DNA from: Pseudomonadota bacterium
GTDB lineage: Bacteria > Pseudomonadota > Gammaproteobacteria > Burkholderiales > Burkholderiaceae_F
Length of the DNA stretch: 10,838 bases
Direction: 5' to 3'
Assembly: GCA_021823635.1 (NCBI GenBank)
Contig: JAKANT010000019.1
Span: forward strand, 1-10,838
Below are positions 5,974-10,838 of the stretch, piece after piece (positions within the stretch are counted from its first letter, which is position 1; every line of letters starts with the position of its first letter). The notes under the pieces were generated by a model. That model was given only the letters and a program-made list of their open reading frames with translations, made no database searches and was not told the DNA's origin. The translations under genes were made by a program, and so were the position numbers.

Positions 5974-7173
5974 ATGACTTCTCCGACGGATCAGTACGAT
6001 CTCGCGACGCGTGCGGTGCGCGGTGGCACCGAGCGATCACATTTCGGCGAGCACAGCGAAGCGCTATTCCTGACGTCCAGCTTCGTGTTCGAGACGGCCG
6101 AGCAGGCGGCGGCCCGGTTCTCGGGCGAGCAGGACGGCTTCGTCTACTCGCGCTTCAGCAATCCGACCGTGCGCATGTTCGAGCAGCGGCTCGCCGCGTT
6201 GGAAGGCGCCGAGGACTGTCTGGCGACGGCCTCGGGCATGGCGGCGATCTTGGCCGTATGCCTGGCGACCTTGCGCGCCGGCGATCATGTGCTGTGCGGG
6301 GCCAACGTATTCGGCGCCACGGTGCAGTTGTTTTCGTCGCTGCTCTCGCGCTTCGGAGTCGAGACGAGCTTCGTCGATGGTGCCGACCCGGCTGCTTGGC
6401 GCGCTGCTGCCATGCCGCGCACGCGACTGCTGTTCTGCGAGACGCCGTCGAATCCTCTGATGGAACTGACGGACCTGCGGGCTTTCGTCGCACTCGGTCG
6501 CGAGCTCGGCGCAACCACTGTCGTCGACAACTGTTTCTGCACGCCCGCGCTGCAGCGGCCGCTCGACTTCGGGGTCGATGTGGTCATCCATTCGGCGACC
6601 AAGTACCTGGACGGGCAGGGCCGCGTATTGGGCGGTGCGGTGCTCGGCCGGCGCGCGTTCATCCGCGACGAGCTGCTGCCGGTGCTGCGCACCGCCGGCC
6701 CCAGTTTGTCCCCGTTCAATGCGTGGGTGCTACTGAAAGGCCTGGAGACCCTTCCGCTGCGGATGCGGGCGCAATCGCAGGCCGCAACGGAGTTGGCTGC
6801 GTGGCTTGCCGAGCAGCCGGCCGTGAAGCGCGTTTATTTTCCCGGCCTGCCGTCTCACCCCCAGTTCGAGCTAGCGCAACGGCAACAGTTCGGCCCGGGC
6901 GCAGTCGTATCGTTCGAGTTGAAGGGTGCTTCGCCCGAGGATCTGCGTCGCCGGGCCTGGCGCCTGATCGATGGCGTGAGGCTGATGTCGATCACCGCCA
7001 ACCTGGGGGATACGCGTACGACGATCACGCATCCCGCCACCACGACGCACGGCCGACTGAGTGCGCAAGCGCGCGAGCGCGCGGGAATCACTGAAGGCCT
7101 GGTGCGGATTTCAGTCGGCCTCGAGTCGGTGGCCGATCTGAAGCGCGATCTGGCGCAGGCGTTCGAACGGTGA
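5974..7173 (+). CDS. metZ: O-succinylhomoserine sulfhydrylase
   Basis: The 399-residue protein is a Cys/Met-metabolism PLP enzyme that makes L-homocysteine directly from O-succinylhomoserine and sulfide, bypassing cystathionine. The PLP lysine is Lys210 in SATKYLDGQGR; the GQGRVLGG continuation is typical of MetZ rather than MetB or MetY. Tyr58 and Arg60 in YSRFSNPT reach the cofactor phosphate of the neighbouring subunit. Asp185 in VVDNCF contacts the pyridine nitrogen, and SGM is at 88-90 region. The C-terminus has LGDTRTTITHPATTTH and the family's RISVGLES. ATG 5974 is chosen; GTG 5953 in frame would lie inside the terminator hairpin. Expression is probably controlled by the SAM-II leader. 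MetZ against a close MetB/MetY relative is judged by motif and the riboswitch. Confidence 0.93.
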   Translation: MTSPTDQYDLATRAVRGGTERSHFGEHSEALFLTSSFVFETAEQAAARFSGEQDGFVYSRFSNPTVRMFEQRLAALEGAEDCLATASGMAAILAVCLATLRAGDHVLCGANVFGATVQLFSSLLSRFGVETSFVDGADPAAWRAAAMPRTRLLFCETPSNPLMELTDLRAFVALGRELGATTVVDNCFCTPALQRPLDFGVDVVIHSATKYLDGQGRVLGGAVLGRRAFIRDELLPVLRTAGPSLSPFNAWVLLKGLETLPLRMRAQSQAATELAAWLAEQPAVKRVYFPGLPSHPQFELAQRQQFGPGAVVSFELKGASPEDLRRRAWRLIDGVRLMSITANLGDTRTTITHPATTTHGRLSAQARERAGITEGLVRISVGLESVADLKRDLAQAFER

Positions 7174-7192
7174 GTCGCCGCTAGATTTTTTT
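7168..7192 (+). terminator. Weak candidate terminator at the end of metZ
   Basis: A five-pair stem CGGTG/CGCCG (7168-7172 with 7176-7180, one wobble pair, loop AGT) overlaps the metZ stop codon. It is followed, after five bases, by seven T residues (7186-7192). The stem is short and the T-run is displaced, so termination here would be partial at best. It is the only T-run downstream of metZ. Confidence 0.3.
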
Positions 7193-7233
7193 CTACCGCA
7201 CAGCCGCTACGGGGCACGGTAACGAGGCGGTAG
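7193..7233 (+). repeat. Inverted repeat downstream of metZ
   Basis: Perfect seven-base arms CTACCGC (7193-7199) and GCGGTAG (7227-7233) flank a 27-base loop containing a smaller CCG/CGG hairpin. It has no T-run after it on either strand, so it is not an obvious terminator. It lies between metZ and the small ORF at 7287. A chance origin cannot be excluded. Confidence 0.35.
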
Positions 7234-7286
7234 GCGGATCTGACAGAATTCGTTGCAACGCGCCGCCTGTAAGCCGGAACGATCGG

Positions 7287-7538
7287 ATGAGCAAGGTTCC
7301 CGACGACATCACGCTCGCGGAACTCTGTCGCCGCGCAGCGACTGCGCTTGCCCGCGCGGGGCTCGAGCACCGCATCGACATCTACCGCGACGTCGATATC
7401 GACGACCCTGCGGTGCGAATGATGCTCGGCCGGTCACACCGCGTGCGGGTGCGGGTGAAGATCACGGCGACCAGCTTGCTGTTCGAGTCGAACGAGGGGG
7501 CGTCGAATCCAACGCAGGGGGAGAGCTTCCCGCGCTGA
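7287..7538 (+). CDS. Hypothetical protein, 83 residues
   Basis: I do not recognise this protein. It begins with a helix-like acidic/alanine-rich segment (about 5-26). A segment rich in Asp, Arg and Val follows (about 27-60, including DIYRDVDIDD and HRVRVRVKI, likely beta strands), then a polar tail, SNEGASNPTQGESFPR, that looks disordered. There is no signal peptide, membrane segment or cysteine motif. Codon third positions are mostly G or C, as in the neighbouring genes, which supports real coding. The ribosome site is weak (GGAAC about nine bases upstream) and I see no promoter. It lies 113 bases after metZ in the same direction and converges on the tRNA-Asn gene. A longer overlapping frame (7253-7612) runs into the tRNA and is rejected. 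Confidence 0.6.
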   Translation: MSKVPDDITLAELCRRAATALARAGLEHRIDIYRDVDIDDPAVRMMLGRSHRVRVRVKITATSLLFESNEGASNPTQGESFPR

Positions 7539-7570
7539 GCGACGCACCGCGAACGGCGCTGGGTATGAGG

Positions 7571-7646
7571 TGGCTCCCCGACCTGGACTCGAACCAGGGA
7601 CCTGCGGATTAACAGTCCGTCGCTCTACCGACTGAGCTATCGGGGA
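7571..7646 (-). tRNA. tRNA-Asn (anticodon GUU)
   Basis: Read on the minus strand, these 76 bases form a complete cloverleaf. The acceptor stem is TCCCCGA with TCGGGGA, the D-arm contains AGCTCAGTCGGTAGAGC, the anticodon loop is CTGTTAA on a CGGA-type stem, and the T-arm contains GGTTCGAGTCC. The anticodon GTT (complement at 7611-7613) decodes AAC/AAU. The 3' CCA is encoded in the DNA (TGG at 7571-7573). Layout and loop sequence match E. coli tRNA-Asn closely. It lies 35 bases downstream of the aminotransferase stop and may be transcribed with it as well as from its own promoter. Confidence 0.97.
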
Positions 7647-7663
7647 ACGCGTCAGCGGGCGCG

Positions 7664-7693
7664 ATTATATCGGCTCGCGTCTCAGTGTTTCAG
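7664..7693 (-). promoter_or_regulatory. Sigma70-type promoter for tRNA-Asn
   Basis: On the minus strand a perfect TATAAT -10 box (7664-7669) is preceded, after 18 bases, by CTGAAA (7688-7693, four of six bases matching TTGACA). The predicted start near 7657 leaves about ten bases of tRNA leader. The -35 box overlaps the last codons of the aminotransferase gene. It is predicted from consensus only. Confidence 0.65.
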
Positions 7694-8890
7694 CACGGCG
7701 GCGATCGACGCGCACACGTACTCGAGATTCTTCGCGTTCAGCGCCGCGACGCAGATGCGGCCGGTCGAAACGGCATAAATGCCGAACTGCTCGCGCAACC
7801 GTTCGACCTGCTGCGCGGTCAAGCCGGTGTACGAAAACATCCCGCGCTGACGGATGATGAAGGAGAAATCGCCGCTCGTGCCGTGGCGTTGCAGGCCCTC
7901 GACCAACTGTTGGCGCAGCCCCTTGATGCGCTCACGCATCGCCTGCAGTTCCTGCTCCCACAACGCGCGCAGTCGCGAGTCGTCCAGCACTGCGGTCACG
8001 ACCGCGGCGCCGTGACGTGGCGGGTTCGAGTAGTTCGTGCGGATCGTGCGCTTCAACTGACTCAGTACACGAGCCGCTTCATCCTTGTTTGCGGTAACGA
8101 CGGTCAGCGCGCCGACGCGCTCGCCGTACAGCGAGAACGATTTCGAGAACGAACTGGCGATAAAGACGGGCAGGCCAGCCGCAGCAAAGAGGCGCACCGC
8201 TGCGGCGTCCGCATCGATGCCCTCACCGAAGCCTTGATAGGCAATGTCGAGGAAAGGGACCAGCTTGCGGTCGCCGGTAATTCGGACCACCTCGGCCCAT
8301 TGCGACTCGTCGAGATCGACCCCCGTCGGGTTATGGCAGCAGGCGTGCAGAACGATGATGGTGGCGGGCGGGGCTGCTTGGAGCGCGGCCTTCATGCCGG
8401 CGAAGTTCAGACCGCGCGTCGCGGGGTCGTAGTAGGGATAGGTGCCGACGGCGAAGCCGGCCGCCTCGAACAACGCGCGGTGATTCTCCCAGCTCGGATC
8501 GCTGATCAGCACGCGTGCGTCCGGTAACACGCGCCTCAGGAAGTCGGCGCCGACCTTCAACGCCCCCGTGCCGCCGAGCGCCTGAGCCGTCACGAGGCGG
8601 CCGGAATCCACGAGTGGCGAGTCGCGGCCGAACAGCAGTCTTTGCACCGATGCGTCGTAGGCGGCGCTGCCCTCGATCGGCAGATAGCCGCGCGGCATCG
8701 GTTTCTCGACCAGCGCCCGTTCGGCATCACGTACCGCCCGTAGCAGGGGGATCTTTCCGTCCTCGTCGTAATAGACGCCTACGCCGAGATTGACCTTGTT
8801 CGGCCGCGGGTCCGCCGCAAACGCTTCGTTGAGTCCGAGAATCGGGTCGCGCGGAGCCAGTTCGACCCGGTCGAAGATGGATGCGGCCAT
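7682..8890 (-). CDS. Class I aminotransferase, aspartate/aromatic type (TyrB/AspC family)
   Basis: The 402-residue PLP enzyme aligns in layout with E. coli AspC/TyrB (about 396). It transfers an amino group between aspartate, tyrosine or phenylalanine and 2-oxoglutarate. The PLP lysine is Lys250 in SSFSKSFSLYGERVG. Asn187 lies in HNPTG, Asp215 and Tyr218 in FLDIAYQG, Arg258 binds the cofactor phosphate, and Arg378 in GRICVA should bind the substrate alpha-carboxylate. Betaproteobacterial genes in this place are commonly annotated as aromatic amino acid aminotransferases, but substrate preference cannot be settled from sequence alone, so no symbol is given. The ATG at 8890 has no strong ribosome site. 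The gene is divergent from uvrB, with tRNA-Asn downstream. Confidence 0.94.
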   Translation of the reverse strand: MAASIFDRVELAPRDPILGLNEAFAADPRPNKVNLGVGVYYDEDGKIPLLRAVRDAERALVEKPMPRGYLPIEGSAAYDASVQRLLFGRDSPLVDSGRLVTAQALGGTGALKVGADFLRRVLPDARVLISDPSWENHRALFEAAGFAVGTYPYYDPATRGLNFAGMKAALQAAPPATIIVLHACCHNPTGVDLDESQWAEVVRITGDRKLVPFLDIAYQGFGEGIDADAAAVRLFAAAGLPVFIASSFSKSFSLYGERVGALTVVTANKDEAARVLSQLKRTIRTNYSNPPRHGAAVVTAVLDDSRLRALWEQELQAMRERIKGLRQQLVEGLQRHGTSGDFSFIIRQRGMFSYTGLTAQQVERLREQFGIYAVSTGRICVAALNAKNLEYVCASIAAVLKH

Positions 8891-9029
8891 GTTTTCAGGT
8901 CTGTCGCGGGCGGGGTGCGCCGTGGGGCCGTTTCGGCCAGTGCGGTGCGCAATGAAGAACGCGCGAGTTTACACACGGATGGGGCGCCTCGTCGCCAGTG
9001 ACCCCTTAGAGGGCCGGCTCGATTGTTCG

Positions 9030-9058
9030 CGTTACGCCTCAAATCATGGGGCGTAACG
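9030..9058. repeat. Perfect inverted repeat in the divergent aminotransferase-uvrB region
   Basis: Nine-base arms CGTTACGCC (9030-9038) and GGCGTAACG (9050-9058) enclose 11 bases. The loop can close further through a T-G and a C-G pair, leaving the heptaloop AAATCAT. No T-run follows on either strand, so it is not a terminator. In the 282 bases between two divergent genes it is the most prominent symmetric element and could be a protein-binding operator or an RNA hairpin. The rest of the stretch holds only weak promoter-like sequences. Confidence 0.5.
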
Positions 9059-9106
9059 TATTGAAACAAAAAGGTTCGACCATCCGCTTACAGCCAAATT
9101 GGGGGC

Positions 9107-9135
9107 TAGGTTTTTCCCGCATGACCGCATAAAAT
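9107..9135 (+). promoter_or_regulatory. Possible uvrB promoter
   Basis: A TAAAAT -10-like box (9130-9135) is 37 bases before the uvrB ATG. At 17 bases spacing the -35 position reads TAGGTT, a poor match. An alternative TTGAAA at 9061-9066 has no well-spaced -10 box. No CTGT-N8-ACAG LexA box is seen nearby. The call is tentative. Confidence 0.35.
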
Positions 9136-9172
9136 TCGCGCTTCGCCGTTTGATCGTGCGCCGCAATATTCG

Positions 9173-10838
9173 ATGCTGGTGTCCTTTCCCGACTCGCCGT
9201 TTCAGCTTGCGCAGCCCTTTGCGCCCGCGGGAGACCAGCCGGAGGCGATCGATCGGCTCGTGCAGGGGCTGAACGACGGGCTGGTCTGTCAGACGTTGCT
9301 CGGGGTGACCGGGTCCGGCAAGACGTACACGATGGCCAACGTCATCGCCCGGGTCGGATGCCCGACGCTGGTCTTGGCGCCGAACAAGACGCTGGCGGCG
9401 CAGCTGTACTCGGAAATGCGGGAGTTCTTCCCGAACAACGCGGTCGAGTATTTCGTCTCGTATTACGACTACTACCAGCCGGAAGCTTACGTTCCTTCCC
9501 GCGATCTTTACATCGAGAAGGACAGCAGCATCAACGAACACATCGAGCAGATGCGACTGTCGGCCACGAAGTCGCTGCTGGAGCGGCGCGACACGGTGAT
9601 CGTGGCCACCGTGTCGGCCATCTACGGTATCGGCAATCCGAGCGACTACCACGCGATGGTGCTGATCGCTCGGGTCGGTGACCGCATCGGGCAGCGCGAC
9701 GTGATCGCGCGGCTGACGTCGATGCAGTACCGGCGCAGCGAGACAGACTTCACGCGCGGAACGTTTCGTGTGCGCGGCGACACGATCGACGTCTTTCCGG
9801 CCGAACATGCCGAGTTGGCCGTACGCATCGAACTGTTCGACGACCAGATCGACAGCCTGATGCTGTTCGACCCGTTGACCGGCCGCGTTCGCCAGAAGAT
9901 TCCGCGCTTCACGGTCTATCCGTCCTCGCACTATGTGACGCCGCGGCCGACGGTGCTGCGCGCGATCGAATCGATCAAGGCCGAACTGAAGGAGCGGGTG
10001 CAGGCGCTGCTCGCGCAGGGCAAGTTGGTCGAGGCCCAGAGACTGGAGCAGCGTACGCGGTTCGATCTCGAAATGCTCGCCGAACTCGGCTTCTGCAAGG
10101 GCATCGAGAACTACACCCGACACCTGTCGGGGGCGCAGCCCGGAGAGCCGCCGCCGACGCTGATCGACTATTTGCCGGCCGACGCGCTGATGATCATCGA
10201 CGAATCGCACGTCACGATCCCTCAGCTTGAAGGCATGTATCGCGGCGACCGCTCTCGCAAGGAGACGCTAGTGGAGTACGGCTTCCGCCTGCCATCGGCG
10301 CTCGACAACCGGCCGCTGCGCTTCGACGAGTTCGAACGCAAGATGCGCAGGTGCATCTTCGTTTCAGCCACGCCCGGTGACTTCGAGTACCAGCGCTCGT
10401 CGCAGATCGTCGAACAGGTCGTGCGCCCAACCGGGCTGGTCGACCCTCGCGTCGAGGTCCGCCCGGCGCGCACGCAGGTCGACGACGTCTTGTCGGAGAT
10501 TCGCCTGCGGGTGGCACGGCGCGAGCGGGTGTTGATCACGACCCTGACGAAGCGAATGGCAGAGGATCTGACTGCGTTTCTCGCCGAACACGGAGTGAAG
10601 GTGCGCTACCTGCACTCCGACATCGATACCGTCGAACGGGTCGAGATCATTCGCGACCTGCGGGCGGGCGTGTTCGACGTGCTGGTCGGGATCAACTTGC
10701 TGCGCGAAGGGCTGGACCTGCCCGAGGTGTCGCTGGTCGCGATCCTCGATGCCGACAAGGAGGGCTTTCTGCGCTCGACCCGTTCCCTGGTGCAGACGAT
10801 CGGGCGTGCCGCGCGCAATCTGGAAGGCACCGCGATTC
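9173..10838 (+). CDS. uvrB: UvrABC excinuclease subunit B (3' truncated by window edge)
   Basis: The window shows 555 codons; E. coli UvrB has 673 residues, so roughly the last 120, including the UvrC-binding UVR motif, are outside. UvrB receives damaged DNA from UvrA, verifies the lesion and recruits UvrC for incision. Visible signatures are Walker A GVTGSGKT (44-51), the damage-probing beta-hairpin YYDYYQPEAYVP starting at Tyr97, the UvrA-interaction region with GTFRVRGDTIDVFPAE, and Walker B IIDESH with Asp343-Glu344. Also present are LVGINLLREGLDLPEVSL and helicase motif VI QTIGRAARN (541-549). The ATG at 9173 has no clear ribosome site. It precedes the conserved FQL...PFAPAGDQPEAI start of the family by a normal distance. 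GTG 9179 is a less likely start. Confidence 0.97.
   Translation, partial: MLVSFPDSPFQLAQPFAPAGDQPEAIDRLVQGLNDGLVCQTLLGVTGSGKTYTMANVIARVGCPTLVLAPNKTLAAQLYSEMREFFPNNAVEYFVSYYDYYQPEAYVPSRDLYIEKDSSINEHIEQMRLSATKSLLERRDTVIVATVSAIYGIGNPSDYHAMVLIARVGDRIGQRDVIARLTSMQYRRSETDFTRGTFRVRGDTIDVFPAEHAELAVRIELFDDQIDSLMLFDPLTGRVRQKIPRFTVYPSSHYVTPRPTVLRAIESIKAELKERVQALLAQGKLVEAQRLEQRTRFDLEMLAELGFCKGIENYTRHLSGAQPGEPPPTLIDYLPADALMIIDESHVTIPQLEGMYRGDRSRKETLVEYGFRLPSALDNRPLRFDEFERKMRRCIFVSATPGDFEYQRSSQIVEQVVRPTGLVDPRVEVRPARTQVDDVLSEIRLRVARRERVLITTLTKRMAEDLTAFLAEHGVKVRYLHSDIDTVERVEIIRDLRAGVFDVLVGINLLREGLDLPEVSLVAILDADKEGFLRSTRSLVQTIGRAARNLEGTAI

Noticed and set aside
7240..7273. CTGACA and TGTAAG as a promoter for the 83-residue ORF
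   Set aside because: The spacing is 22 bases, too long for sigma70, and the -10 match is poor.
7253..7612. 119-codon open frame overlapping the 83-residue ORF
   Set aside because: It runs into the tRNA-Asn gene on the opposite strand, and its codon usage is poorer than that of the 7287-7538 frame.
8914..8951. Direct repeat GGTGCGC and a GGCCG-TTT-CGGCC hairpin in the aminotransferase leader
   Set aside because: Short, GC-rich and expected by chance at this composition; no recognisable riboswitch or attenuator pattern and no leader peptide.
9044..10210. 388-codon open frame on the minus strand opposite uvrB
   Set aside because: It is an antisense shadow of uvrB in GC-rich DNA; the product is arginine/glutamine-rich with no family motif, while the plus strand encodes a full set of UvrB motifs.

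Overview
The window is about 10.8 kb of GC-rich, tightly packed bacterial DNA. Gene order points to a betaproteobacterium, probably Burkholderiales-like. The run trpB-trpA-accD-folC-SPOR protein-cvpA-purF-metZ is a known betaproteobacterial arrangement, and its accD-folC-dedD-cvpA-purF core also occurs in Escherichia coli. The block tRNA-Asn / class I aminotransferase / divergent uvrB is familiar from the same group. The genus cannot be fixed from the sequence.

Left part (1-5829, plus strand): the 3' end of trpB, then trpA, accD, folC, a DedD-like SPOR membrane protein, cvpA and purF. Gaps are 0-35 bases, and two junctions are stop/start overlaps (TGATG at trpB/trpA, ATGA at SPOR/cvpA). The run reads as one co-transcribed unit joining tryptophan synthesis, malonyl-CoA formation, folate polyglutamylation, a cell-envelope/division factor and the first step of purine synthesis. 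No internal terminator is convincing.

Middle (5830-7173): metZ (O-succinylhomoserine sulfhydrylase, methionine synthesis) forms its own regulated unit. Its 144-base leader holds, in order, a sigma70-type promoter, a SAM-II (metA-type) riboswitch aptamer and a strong intrinsic terminator whose U-tract abuts the metZ ATG. This is the most interesting element of the window: methionine synthesis would be shut off when S-adenosylmethionine is abundant.

Right part (7174-10838): an 83-residue protein of unknown function on the plus strand. On the minus strand are a tRNA-Asn(GUU) with encoded CCA and its own TATAAT promoter, and upstream of it an aspartate/aromatic aminotransferase. A 282-base divergent intergenic region with one long perfect inverted repeat follows, then uvrB (nucleotide excision repair), cut by the window edge after 555 codons.

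I see no insertion sequence, phage gene, CRISPR array, toxin-antitoxin pair or defence island. Apart from the 83-residue ORF, all genes are recognisable housekeeping genes with intact key residues. The points worth checking are the regulatory RNA at metZ, the folC initiation region, and the inverted repeat between the aminotransferase and uvrB.
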